Assembly: GCA_016793465.1 (NCBI GenBank)
Contig: JAEUJW010000064.1
Coordinates: 1 to 58,099, forward strand
Direction: 5' to 3'
DNA from: Myxococcales bacterium
Lineage (GTDB): Bacteria; Myxococcota; Polyangia; Nannocystales; Nannocystaceae
DNA length: 58,099 nt
A program made the translations under genes and the position numbers. Below, one piece after another: positions 31,403 through 40,144 of this stretch. Position 1 is the stretch's first letter. The number at the start of each line of letters is the position of its first letter. The notes below the pieces were generated by a model. The model had not been told where the DNA came from. It worked only from the letters and a program-made list of their open reading frames with translations, and did no database searches.

Positions 31403-33070
31403 ATGCATAAGGCCGTTTCCACTGGCTTGTTCATCGTTCCGTTACTCCTCGCCGCTTGCAGCGACGACGCCCCGCCGAGCACCGAGACCGGCTCGTCGTC
31501 GACCTCCACCGGCGACGGCACCTCGACCACCGCGCCGACGTCCACCGAACCACCGACGTCGTCGTCGTCCTCGACCACCGACGAGTCGACCAGCTCGTCG
31601 ACCACCGACCCGACCACCGGCCCGCCCCCGCCCGTCTGCGGCGACGGCAACGTCGACGCCGAGGACGGTGAAGAATGCGACGACGGGGCCGCCAACGCCG
31701 ACGACGCCGCCTGCACCTCGGAGTGCAAGTCGGCGATCTGCGGCGACGGCCTGGTGCTCGCCGGCGGCGAGGAGTGCGACGACGGCAACGCCGACGACAG
31801 CGACGCCTGCGTCAGCGGCTGCCTCATGGCCACCTGCGGCGACACCTTCGTGTGGGCCGGCATGGAGGGCTGCGACGACGGCAACGACGTCGACGACGAC
31901 GCCTGCTCCAACGCCTGCGTGATGGCCTCGTGCGGCGACGGCGTGGTCCAGATGGGCGAGTCCTGCGACGACATGAACGCCGACGACACCGACGACTGCA
32001 CCAGCCTGTGCCAGACCGCCGCCTGCGGCGACGGGTTCGTCCAGGCCGGCGTCGAGGAGTGCGACGACATGAACGCCGACGACAGCGACGCCTGCGTCGC
32101 CGGCTGCAAGACCGCGATCTGCGGCGACGGCTTCACCCAGACCGGCGTCGAGGGCTGCGACGACATGAACGCCGACGAGACGGACACGTGCACGACCCTG
32201 TGCCAGCCCCCCGCCTGCGACGACGCCCTGCTCAGCGGCAGCGAGAGCGACATCGACTGCGGCGGCGCCGACTGCATGAAGTGCACCGACGGCCAGGTCT
32301 GCAACGTGCCCAGCGACTGCATGTCGGGCGCCTGCCTCGCCAACGTCTGCGCCCCCCCGCAGACCTGCAAGGACCTGCTCGCCGGCAACCCCATGCTGCA
32401 GAACGGCATGTACAACCTCGACCTCGACGGCCCGAACGGCCCGCTGCCCGCCGGCGACGTCTACTGCGACATGAAGACCAACGGCGGCGGCTGGACCATC
32501 TTCTACGCGGCCACCGGCGTCGACAACGAGCAGCCGCTGGTCAGCAACGTCGAGGTGCTCGGCGGCAACCCGCTGATGTTCAAGCACTACAACATCAACC
32601 GCGACAAGAAGATCGCCCTCAGCGCCAACTCGACCGAGACCCTGTTCCTGCGCACCAACGCGTGGCTGAAGGTCAACTCCCCCGCGTTCGACGCGACCCT
32701 CAACATGCCGATGAAGTCGGCCAAGAAGGCCGTCATGATCACCGAGAACGGCGGCATCTCCGGCGCCGGCTTCATGGGCTGGTCCAACTTCAACAACAAC
32801 GGCGGCGGCGACTTCGGCCTGACCCAGTCGCCCGACATGATCACCTGCGGCAACAACATGCAGATGACCGGCTTCGACCACCAGGACAACCGCTGGTACA
32901 TGCTCAACTGCCAGTGCAAGTTCCACTACCTCTACAGCTACTCCGCCACCCTCGACGGCGACGCCGGCTACGACGTCGGCATCCCCTTCGGCATGTGGGA
33001 GCCCACCGGCCAGGCCGCCTGCAACAGCGCCGAGGGCGGCAGCCTGGTGTTCTACGCGGCCATGCGCTGA
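31403..33070 (+). CDS. DUF4215 repeat lipoprotein with fibrinogen-like C-terminal domain
   Basis: 555 residues. Lipobox LLLAAC, a Ser/Thr-only linker (about 25-78), about six DUF4215 Cys-rich repeats (CGDGxxxxGEECDDGN, about 82-270), a Cys-rich junction (DIDCGGADCMKCTDGQVCN), then a fibrinogen-like domain: CKDLLAGNPMLQNGMYNLDL, GDVYCDMKTNGGGWTIFY, and the C-terminal CKFHYLYSYSATLDGD. Fibrinogen-like modules bind glycans or acetylated ligands in other proteins. Probable surface recognition protein; function here not known. Confidence 0.9.
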   Translation: MHKAVSTGLFIVPLLLAACSDDAPPSTETGSSSTSTGDGTSTTAPTSTEPPTSSSSSTTDESTSSSTTDPTTGPPPPVCGDGNVDAEDGEECDDGAANADDAACTSECKSAICGDGLVLAGGEECDDGNADDSDACVSGCLMATCGDTFVWAGMEGCDDGNDVDDDACSNACVMASCGDGVVQMGESCDDMNADDTDDCTSLCQTAACGDGFVQAGVEECDDMNADDSDACVAGCKTAICGDGFTQTGVEGCDDMNADETDTCTTLCQPPACDDALLSGSESDIDCGGADCMKCTDGQVCNVPSDCMSGACLANVCAPPQTCKDLLAGNPMLQNGMYNLDLDGPNGPLPAGDVYCDMKTNGGGWTIFYAATGVDNEQPLVSNVEVLGGNPLMFKHYNINRDKKIALSANSTETLFLRTNAWLKVNSPAFDATLNMPMKSAKKAVMITENGGISGAGFMGWSNFNNNGGGDFGLTQSPDMITCGNNMQMTGFDHQDNRWYMLNCQCKFHYLYSYSATLDGDAGYDVGIPFGMWEPTGQAACNSAEGGSLVFYAAMR

Positions 33071-33118
33071 GCTCCTGAGCCCACGAAGACCGCCGGCAGC
33101 CTCCCGCCGCCGGCGTCG

Positions 33119-34162
33119 TCAATTCTCGACCATGCGCCACCCGATCGCCGCGCCCGCGCGCAGCGGCTCGACCACTCCGTCGCCCAGCGAATAACTCGCC
33201 GGCACCTCCCACGCCTCGTCCACGAGCGTCACGCGCTCCTCGTTGACCGGCAAATCATAGAACCGCGGCCCGAACACGCTCGCGAACCCCTCGAGCCGGT
33301 CGATCGCCCCCGCCGCCGCGAACGCCTCCGCGTACAGCTCGATCGCCGCGTGGGCGGTGAAGATCCCCGCGCACCCGCAGCCCGCCTCCTTGGCCGTCTT
33401 CGCGTGCGGCGCGCTGTCCGTGCCGAGGAAGAACTTCGCCTCGCCGCCGGTCGCCGCCTCGACCAGCGCCTCCCGGTGCCGCTCGCGCTTCAGCACCGGC
33501 AAGCAGTACATGTGCGGCCGCAGCCCGCCCGCGAACATTGCGTTGCGGCTGTACAGCAGGTGATGCGCCGTGATCGTCGCCGCCACCCGGTCGCCGGCCG
33601 CCCGCACGAACGCGACCGCCTCCGCCGTCGTGATGTGCTCGACCACCACCCGCAGCTCCGGCAGCCGGTCGAGCAGCGGCCCGAGCTGTAATTTTAAAAA
33701 TTCTGCCTCGCGGTCGAACACGTCGACGCCCGGGTCGACCACCTCGCCGTGCACGAGCAGCGGCACGCCGCAGCTCGCCATCGCCTCCAGCGCCGGCATC
33801 GCCCGCGCCAGCGAGCGCACGCCCGCGTCCGAGTGCGTCGTCGCCCCCGCGGGATACAGCTTCACCCCGTGCACCGCCCCGCTCGCGCGCGCCTGAAAGA
33901 TCTCCTCCGGCGGCGTCGCCTCGGTCAGGTACAGCGTCATCAAAGGCGTGAACCGACCGGCGTACTCCGCCGGCAACGCCGCCGCGATCCGCCCGCGGTA
34001 CGCCAGCGCGTCCGCCAGGGTCGTCACCGGCGGGCGCAGGTTCGGCATCACGATCGCCCGCGCGAACCGCCGCGCCGTGTGCGGCAGCACCGCCCGCAGC
34101 GCCGCGCCGTCGCGCAGATGGAGGTGCCAGTCGTCGGGCCTTCGAATCACGACGCGCGTCAT
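33119..34162 (-). CDS. pyrC: dihydroorotase, class II
   Basis: 347 residues, like E. coli PyrC. Closes carbamoyl-aspartate to dihydroorotate in pyrimidine synthesis. Zinc ligands DWHLHLRDG, carbamylated Lys in [17 protein letters not shown], His in VHGEV and VEHITT, and catalytic Asp in [17 protein letters not shown] run of AT codons (GAA TTT TTA AAA TTA) encodes EFLKL at 33690. ATG at 34162, with CATAAT (34171-34176) 8 nt upstream. Confidence 0.97.
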   Translation of the reverse strand: MTRVVIRRPDDWHLHLRDGAALRAVLPHTARRFARAIVMPNLRPPVTTLADALAYRGRIAAALPAEYAGRFTPLMTLYLTEATPPEEIFQARASGAVHGVKLYPAGATTHSDAGVRSLARAMPALEAMASCGVPLLVHGEVVDPGVDVFDREAEFLKLQLGPLLDRLPELRVVVEHITTAEAVAFVRAAGDRVAATITAHHLLYSRNAMFAGGLRPHMYCLPVLKRERHREALVEAATGGEAKFFLGTDSAPHAKTAKEAGCGCAGIFTAHAAIELYAEAFAAAGAIDRLEGFASVFGPRFYDLPVNEERVTLVDEAWEVPASYSLGDGVVEPLRAGAAIGWRMVEN

Positions 34163-34349
34163 GCCGCGCGATTATGCCGCTCGACGCGCCGCTGTCACCG
34201 GCGTCACACCCGTCGCGTGTCCTCGCGCCCGCGCTCGACCGACGATCCCCACGCTTCTGTGAAGGACCGTTGAGGTTGCGCACATACACCGGAACATCCC
34301 GGAGGACGCCTCGCTCCGCCTCCGTTCTGGACCATTGGATCTCCCGCGC

Positions 34350-36287
34350 ATGCACGACGACCCCCACATCCCAGTGGCGCCGAAGCGGGCCATGCCCACC
34401 TCGATGCTCAGCACCGGCGTCGAGGACCTGTACGCCGCCCCGCGGACCCTCGACCTGCACGTCCTCTCCGGCGAGCTCCCGGGCGACCTCCTCGGCCACG
34501 TGTTCATCGCCGGCTCGATCGCCGCGCCCGGACGTCCCGCGTTCTCCGGCGAGGGCGTGATGTCCCGCATCGACCTCCTCCCCGACCCGGCCCGCGCTCG
34601 CCTCACCCAGGCGGTCCTCCGCCCGCCCTGCTTCTACGCCGACCAGGCCCTCCTCGACTCCGACCACAGCAGCCTGCTCACCTTCCACGACCTCGGCCTG
34701 ACGCGCCTGTCGCCGATCCTCGGCGTGCGCACCGTCCTCAGCAACTCGCCGATCGCCCTCCACGACCGCATGATCGTCACCACCGACGCCGGCCGTCCGT
34801 GGGAGTTCGACCCCGCCACCCTCGAGCTCATCACCCCGATCGGCTGGAGCGACGAGTGGCGCGGAGCGATCCCCGCGCCGTGGCTGTTCCCCCTCGTCCT
34901 CGCCAGCGCGCACCCGGCCGAGGACCCGCGCACCGGCGAGTTCTTCACCGCCAACTACTGCAACCCCATGCTGGCCAACCGCAGCTTCTGCCACCTCATA
35001 CGCTGGCGCAAGCACCGCGGCGACCTCGAGCACTTCCAGCTCATCGACGACGACGGCGAGCTCGTCTCGATCGACCAGTGCATCCACCAGATCGTCGTCA
35101 CCAAGAACCACATCATCCTCCAGGACTCCGCGTTCGTCGTCGAGATGCGCCAGCTCGTCACCGAGGCCGCCGACATGCTGCTGCCCGGCATGAGCGAGCT
35201 GTTCGGCGAGGGCATGATGCGGGCCCAGCGTCCGACCACGATCCTCTACCTCGTGCCGCGCAGCGCCCTCGACGCCGGCCCCGGCGGCAGCATCGACGAC
35301 CCGACCCACATCCGCGCCCTGCGCATCGAGATCCCCGGCGAGTCGGTCCACTTCTTCGCCCAGTACGACGACGACGACAGGCTCACCCTCATCATCCCGC
35401 ACACCCCCACCCTCGACGTCTCCGAGTGGGTCCACGCGGGCGAGCTCATGGTCGACGGCTCGCACGCCGGCAGCGAGCTCGCCGGCATGCAGGTGCCGTG
35501 CGCGCTCACCCAGGGCACCATCGGCGTGCACACCATCGACCCCCGCACCGGCGAGCTGCTCGACGCCCGCCTCGCCCGCGGCGAGGAGACCTGGGGCCTC
35601 GCCCTCGGCACGCAGGCCCCCGTCGGCCTGGACCGCCCCATCGAGCGCGTGTTCTTCAACACCAGCGGCTTCGCCCCCGAGCTCGTCCCCCAGCGCGTGC
35701 TGAAGACCTACGCCGATCGCGTCGACAGCGCCCTCATGCCGGTCAAGTCCGGCCGCCCCCCGCGGCTGCTCGCCTTCGAGGTCGCCACCGGCAAGCTCGT
35801 CAGCTACGTGTGCCCGCCCGGCTGGAGCCTCCTGTCACCGACCTACGTCCCGCGTCAGGGCCACGAGGGCGCCAGCGACGGCTACCTCCTGTGCCTCGCC
35901 CACGCCGCCGACACCGTGCCCCGCCCGGCCGACACCAGCGGCGAGGAGATCTGGATCTTCGACGCCAGAGACATCACCGCCGGCCCGATCTGCCGCCTCG
36001 GCCACCGCGCCCTCGACTTCGCCTTCACCGTCCACAGCGTGTGGACCCCGAAGCTGCCCACGAGCCGCCGCGACTACCGCATCCCCGCCGCCGAGGACCT
36101 CGACCTCGACACCCTCACCCACCGCGCCTTCGGCCAGATCTCGTTCTGGTCGACCTTCTCGCACGCCATCTCCTCGGCCATGCAGCACCACGTGATCTCC
36201 CAGATCCTCAGCGACGACGTGCTCCCCTACTTCGACCACGAGGCCCCGCCGAGGCCCGCGACGACCTCGGACCCGCAGCCCGAGTGA
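34350..36287 (+). CDS. carotenoid oxygenase (RPE65/CCD) family protein
   Basis: About 645 residues from the ATG at 34350; the TTG at 34335 is an alternative. Family members use Fe(II) held by four His to cleave carotenoids, apocarotenoids or stilbenes. Recognisable blocks: VLSGELPGDLLGHVFIAGS, DAGRPWEFDPATLE, ASAHPAEDPRTGEFFTANY, CIHQIVVTKNHIILQDSAF, FFAQYDDDDRLTLIIPH and FAFTVHSVWTP, with His in the expected places. It is longer than typical CCDs. The last codons (PATTSDPQPE) are the first unit of a tandem repeat that continues past the stop. Confidence 0.85.
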   Translation: MHDDPHIPVAPKRAMPTSMLSTGVEDLYAAPRTLDLHVLSGELPGDLLGHVFIAGSIAAPGRPAFSGEGVMSRIDLLPDPARARLTQAVLRPPCFYADQALLDSDHSSLLTFHDLGLTRLSPILGVRTVLSNSPIALHDRMIVTTDAGRPWEFDPATLELITPIGWSDEWRGAIPAPWLFPLVLASAHPAEDPRTGEFFTANYCNPMLANRSFCHLIRWRKHRGDLEHFQLIDDDGELVSIDQCIHQIVVTKNHIILQDSAFVVEMRQLVTEAADMLLPGMSELFGEGMMRAQRPTTILYLVPRSALDAGPGGSIDDPTHIRALRIEIPGESVHFFAQYDDDDRLTLIIPHTPTLDVSEWVHAGELMVDGSHAGSELAGMQVPCALTQGTIGVHTIDPRTGELLDARLARGEETWGLALGTQAPVGLDRPIERVFFNTSGFAPELVPQRVLKTYADRVDSALMPVKSGRPPRLLAFEVATGKLVSYVCPPGWSLLSPTYVPRQGHEGASDGYLLCLAHAADTVPRPADTSGEEIWIFDARDITAGPICRLGHRALDFAFTVHSVWTPKLPTSRRDYRIPAAEDLDLDTLTHRAFGQISFWSTFSHAISSAMQHHVISQILSDDVLPYFDHEAPPRPATTSDPQPE

Positions 36288-36515
36288 GCCACCGCGACCA
36301 GCTCGACTCCTCCGCCCCGAGTCACCGCGACGACCTCGACTCCTCCGCCCGAGTGACCGCGACGACCTCGTCTCCTCCGCCCCGAGACCGCGACGACCTC
36401 GACTCCGCCGCGGACCCGGTCCCCGCGGGCGACCCGCGGAGGAGACGAGCTCGACCGCGACAACCTCGACTGCGCCGCGGACCCGGTCCCGCGGGCGACC
36501 CGTCTGTGATCCGTT
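36254..36515. repeat. degenerate tandem repeat, about 33-bp unit
   Basis: Units built on ACCGCGACGACCTCGACTCC recur about five times after the carotenoid oxygenase stop, starting inside its last codons. The last two units are longer and each carry CGCGGACCCGGTCCC plus GCGGGCGACCCG. The block ends just before the -10 box of the M28 gene. Confidence 0.75.
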
Positions 36516-36520
36516 TCTGC

Positions 36521-36526
36521 TAGCGT
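36521..36526 (+). promoter_or_regulatory. -10 box TAGCGT, leaderless type
   Basis: TAGCGT 9 nt before the ATG at 36536. Confidence 0.55.
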
Positions 36527-36535
36527 CGCCGCGCC

Positions 36536-39034
36536 ATGCCCCGCGGACTCGCCCTGCTGCTCGCCCTGGGGATCCTCGCGCCGTGCCTCGTCACCGTGCG
36601 CGCCCGCCTCGAGCCGCCGACCCCGCTCGCGCGTGACGCCGACGAGCACGGCTTCTCCGCCGCTCGCGCCCTCGATCGCCTGCACGCGCTGATCGGCGAC
36701 GACCGCCCGCACCCCGTCGGATCCCCCGCCGGCGAAGCCGTGCAGCGGCACATCCTCGCCGAGTTCACCGCCCTCGGCATCGAGGCCGAGATCCAGTCGA
36801 CCTTCGCCTGCAGCGTGCGCAGCGCCAGCTGCGGCCGCGTCGGCAACGTCGTCGCCCGCCTCCCGGGTCGCGCGTCCGGCCCGGCCCTCCTCGTGTCCGC
36901 CCACCACGACTCGGTGCCCGCCGGACCTGGCGCCGGCGACGACGGCTCCGGCGTCTCGGCCATCCTCGAGCTCGCCCGCGCCCTCACGCGTGAGCCCCCG
37001 CACCACAGCCCCGTGGTCCTCCTGCTCGTCGACGGCGAAGAGGCCGGCCTGCTCGGCGCCGAGGCGTTCGTCGCGCAGCACCCCTGGGCTCGCGAGGTCG
37101 GCGCCGCCATCAACCTCGACGCCGGCGGCACCCGCGGCGTCACCTCGATCACCCGCACCAGCCCCGGCAACACGCTGCTCGTCGACGCCTTCGCCGCCGA
37201 CGTGCCCCGGCCCTACGGCGCCTCCGTCACCGGCACCGTCTACGGCCTCACCCCCTACGACACCGACTGGTCGGTCTACAACCGCAACGGCATCCTCAGC
37301 ATCGACCTCGGCTTCGGCGAGGACAAGGCCCACTACCACACCCCCCTCGACCAATTATCCAACCTCGACCCCGCCAGCGTGCAGCACCTCGGCGACACCG
37401 CCCTCGCCCTCGTCCGCCGGCTCGCCGACCAGCCCCTCCCCGCCCCTCCCCCCGCCGACTTCGCCGAGCAGCACAAGTCCCGCCCCCGCCCCTGGCTCGG
37501 CGAGCGCGTGTTCCTCGACGCCCTCGGCTGGGCCCTCGTCACCTGGCCCGCCCTCGCCACCCCCCTGCTCGCCCTCCTCGCCGTCGCCCTCCTGTCCCTC
37601 GCAACCTGGCGCATGCGCCCTGTCCTCCAGGACAGTTTAAATATTTTAATTGGAACTCCCGACGCGCACGCCTCCTCGCGCCACGCTCTCGACCTCGCCA
37701 CCGACGCGCACGCCTCCTCGCGCCTCGCCCACGCCCCCGACCTCGCCACCGACGCGCACGCCTCCCCGCGCCTCGACCACGCGCACTCGCCCGGCCCGCA
37801 CGCCGCCCCCGTCGCCCGAGAGACTCGCAGGCGCCGCGTCCTGCTCGCCCTCGCCTTCCCGCTGCTCGTGCTCGTCCCCGCCGCGCTCGGCGGCGGCCTC
37901 GCCTGGCTGCTCGCCACCTTCACCTCCTCCGAGTTCCCCGGCCACGTCGACCCCTTCTATCCCCGCCTCGCCGTCTGGTCGGCCGTGCTCGCCGCCAGCG
38001 GCCTGCTCGCCGCGCGCCTGCTCGCCGTCCTCGGCCCCGCGCGCCTCGCCCTCGCGATCTGGTGGAGCCTCGCCGGCATCACCCTCGCCTCCTCGATCGC
38101 CGCGCCCGCCGCCAGCGTCGGCTTCCTCCCGCCGGTCCTGCTCGCCGCCGTGCTCCTCACGCTGCTCGGCCGCCGCCTCGAGCTCGCGCTCCTGTTCGCC
38201 CTCCCGCTGCCCGGCCTGCTGTGGCTGCAGGCCGCCGTCCGCCTCGAGGCGATGTTCGGCCTCGGCATCGCCGGCGCCGCCGTGATCGCCCTGATCTCCG
38301 CCCTCGTCGCCCCTCTGTGGCCCGCGCCCGACGCCGCGCGCCGCTCCGCGACGCGCCTCCCGCTCGCCCTGCTCCCGCTCACGCTCCTCGCCGCCGGCCT
38401 CACCTTCACGGTCCCGGCCTACAGCGACGAGCGCCCGCGCCGCCTGACCCTCGTGCTACACCACGACGCCGACACCGGCAACGCCCGCTGGCTGGTCGAC
38501 GGCGACCTCCCGCTGCCACGAGCCCTCGCGCCCAGCTTCGACCCCGAGCCCGCGCCCGCGTTCCCCTGGACCCCCGACGACGAGCCGAGCTGGACCGCCC
38601 CCGCCGACCCGCTCCCGGCCCCGCCGCCCGACCTGTCCCTCGAGCCAGGCGCCCCCGACCTCCGCGGCCCCTGGGGTCGCTACCTCAAGTTGCGCCTGCG
38701 CTCGCCCCGCGGCGCCCGCACGGCCGCGCTGGTGATCCCCGACAGCGCCGACGTGCGCTGGCTGGCGATCGGCGGCGAGGACGTCCCGCTGTACCCCGAG
38801 CACCGCCGCAAGTGGTACCGCGACGTCCGCCACCACCCGATCGTCGGCATCCCGCCCGAGGGACTCGTCATCGAGCTCGCCGTCCGCAGCCACGACCCCG
38901 TCACCTTCACCGTCATCGACTCCGCCGAGGGCCTGCCGCCGACCGCCGCCGCGCTGCTCACGGCCCGCCCGACCTGGACCACCCCCTCACACGGCGGCGA
39001 CCGCACGATCGTCAGCCGCAGCTTTAATTATTAA
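36536..39034 (+). CDS. M28-family zinc aminopeptidase with multi-pass membrane domain
   Basis: 832 residues. An N-terminal signal/anchor leads to an M28 domain (about 40-300): LLVSAHHDSVPAG (His ligand), GAGDDGSGVSAILEL (bridging Asp), LLVDGEEAGLLGAEAF (catalytic Glu and ligand), and DKAHYHTPLDQLSN (His ligand). About eight membrane helices follow, then a C-terminal extracytoplasmic domain. Eukaryotic FXNA/Pff1-type membrane peptidases share this order. Between the first helix pair and the rest lies a loop with palindrome copy 9, an AT-rich run, and three copies of a DAHASSR-type repeat. Final codons are AT-rich (SFNY). Confidence 0.88.
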   Translation: MPRGLALLLALGILAPCLVTVRARLEPPTPLARDADEHGFSAARALDRLHALIGDDRPHPVGSPAGEAVQRHILAEFTALGIEAEIQSTFACSVRSASCGRVGNVVARLPGRASGPALLVSAHHDSVPAGPGAGDDGSGVSAILELARALTREPPHHSPVVLLLVDGEEAGLLGAEAFVAQHPWAREVGAAINLDAGGTRGVTSITRTSPGNTLLVDAFAADVPRPYGASVTGTVYGLTPYDTDWSVYNRNGILSIDLGFGEDKAHYHTPLDQLSNLDPASVQHLGDTALALVRRLADQPLPAPPPADFAEQHKSRPRPWLGERVFLDALGWALVTWPALATPLLALLAVALLSLATWRMRPVLQDSLNILIGTPDAHASSRHALDLATDAHASSRLAHAPDLATDAHASPRLDHAHSPGPHAAPVARETRRRRVLLALAFPLLVLVPAALGGGLAWLLATFTSSEFPGHVDPFYPRLAVWSAVLAASGLLAARLLAVLGPARLALAIWWSLAGITLASSIAAPAASVGFLPPVLLAAVLLTLLGRRLELALLFALPLPGLLWLQAAVRLEAMFGLGIAGAAVIALISALVAPLWPAPDAARRSATRLPLALLPLTLLAAGLTFTVPAYSDERPRRLTLVLHHDADTGNARWLVDGDLPLPRALAPSFDPEPAPAFPWTPDDEPSWTAPADPLPAPPPDLSLEPGAPDLRGPWGRYLKLRLRSPRGARTAALVIPDSADVRWLAIGGEDVPLYPEHRRKWYRDVRHHPIVGIPPEGLVIELAVRSHDPVTFTVIDSAEGLPPTAAALLTARPTWTTPSHGGDRTIVSRSFNY
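37620..37635. repeat. dispersed palindrome, copy 9
   Basis: CTGTCC-TCCA-GGACAG, perfect, read as PVLQDS. Followed at once by TTTAAATATTTTAATTGG. Confidence 0.75.
37661..37800. repeat. in-frame tandem repeat, 42-48 bp unit
   Basis: Three copies beginning GACGCGCACGCCTCC (37661, 37703, 37751), encoding DAHASSRHALDLAT, DAHASSRLAHAPDLAT and DAHASPRLDHAHS. Copy lengths are multiples of three. It sits in a loop between membrane segments of the M28 protein. Confidence 0.85.
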
Positions 39035-39037
39035 TTA

Positions 39038-39103
39038 TTAAAAAACGCATCGACGTCGCGCCAGCAGCCACACGCCCCCGCCGCCGGTCGCCACGCACCC
39101 CTC
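39038..39103 (-). pseudogene. second, degraded copy of the protease MYXO-CTERM tail
   Basis: Directly after the TGA of the protease gene, the same reading frame continues for 21 codons to a TAA and reads EGCVATGGGGVWLLARRRCVF. This matches the protease's own end (EGCGCATTGGAGVWLLL...ARRRRRRVF). It is a tandem duplication of the 3' end, shortened in the membrane-spanning Leu run. The DNA ends of both copies are AT-rich (GTTTTTAAT and GTTTTTTAA). Confidence 0.8.
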
Positions 39104-40069
39104 TCAATTATTAAAAACGCGTCGCCGTCGCCGTCGCGCCAGCAGCGGCAACAGCAGCCATACGCCCGCGCCGCCGGTCGTCGCGCACCCGCAGCCCTCC
39201 TCGGCGTTCGCCAGCGGGTCGAGGCACGCGTAGTCGTCGCAGTCCTCCGGCATGCCCGGCACCCCGGCCTCGTCGCGCAGCCACGTCAGCACGAAGAACG
39301 GCACGCCGTAGTATCCGCGCCCGCTGCCGCACGGCCGCACCCCGCGCGAAGTCACCCCGACCTGCCGCCACGACCCGTCCTCCAGCTGCACGAACGCCGG
39401 CCCGCCGGAGTCGCCGCTGCAGGTGTCCTTGCCCTTCTGGCCGGCGATGAACTCGCGGCCCGACTTCGAGAACCCGGCGATCTCGCTGACGACCGCCTCC
39501 TTGTGCCCGAGCTCGCTCTTCTCGAGCGGCGGCGTGCCCTCGCTGTCGTCGCGGATCGCCCCGAAGCCGACGAACGTCACCGGCAGGCCGGGCGCCATGG
39601 TCGCGTTCCACTCGTCCTGGTCGGTGAGCAGCGGGATGATGTCGACCCCGCCCACCTTCTCGTTTATCTCGACGAACGCGAAGTCGTACGCGTCGGGCTG
39701 GCAATCCTTCACGCACGCCCCCGGGTAGACCTCGTAGCGCCTCACCGACGCGATCTGATGCCCGTAGATCGTGTCGCCGAAGTACACCGCGATCTTCGCC
39801 GGGTCGGTGTCCGGCGCGATGCAGTGCCCCGCCGTCAGCACGATCTGCGGCGCGATCAACGTGCCCGAGCACAGGTGCCCCGTGTTCACCACCTCCGGGT
39901 CCACGCTCAGCACCGCCACCACGTTGGTCCACTCGAACTCGCCGACCCGCTCCCCGCCGATGATCGGCTCCGGCGCCCGCTCCGCCCCCCGCAGCCCTCC
40001 AGGACCCCCCTCGGGCCCGCCCGTTGATGCGGCGGCCATCAGCACCAGCGTCAGCGCCCACGTCGACAC
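39104..40069 (-). CDS. trypsin-like serine protease (S1) with MYXO-CTERM anchor
   Basis: 321 residues from a GTG. Signal peptide, then IIGGERVGEFEWTNVVAVL (zymogen-type N-terminus of the mature enzyme). The triad is visible: His in LTAGHCIAP, Asp in AYDFAFVEI, Ser in CSGDSGGPAFVQ. A C-terminal tail follows: Cys-rich EEGCGCATTGG, hydrophobic VWLLLPLLA, basic RRRRRR, the MYXO-CTERM sorting signal for surface lipoprotein-like anchoring. TAAGGT (40076-40081) is 6 nt upstream of the start. Convergent with the M28 gene. Confidence 0.93.
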   Translation of the reverse strand: MSTWALTLVLMAAASTGGPEGGPGGLRGAERAPEPIIGGERVGEFEWTNVVAVLSVDPEVVNTGHLCSGTLIAPQIVLTAGHCIAPDTDPAKIAVYFGDTIYGHQIASVRRYEVYPGACVKDCQPDAYDFAFVEINEKVGGVDIIPLLTDQDEWNATMAPGLPVTFVGFGAIRDDSEGTPPLEKSELGHKEAVVSEIAGFSKSGREFIAGQKGKDTCSGDSGGPAFVQLEDGSWRQVGVTSRGVRPCGSGRGYYGVPFFVLTWLRDEAGVPGMPEDCDDYACLDPLANAEEGCGCATTGGAGVWLLLPLLARRRRRRVFNN

Positions 40070-40075
40070 CTCGCC

Positions 40076-40081
40076 ACCTTA
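40076..40081 (-). promoter_or_regulatory. -10-like box TAAGGT, leaderless type
   Basis: TAAGGT on the minus strand 6 nt before the protease GTG. Confidence 0.4.
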
Positions 40082-40128
40082 CCAAGCCGAACCCCTGCGC
40101 GCCAGACCACACGCGCGCCCACTCGTGC

Positions 40129-40134
40129 TAGCGT
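40129..40134 (+). promoter_or_regulatory. -10 box TAGCGT, leaderless type
   Basis: TAGCGT 10 nt before the TTG at 40145. Confidence 0.5.
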
Positions 40135-40144
40135 CCGCCCCTCG

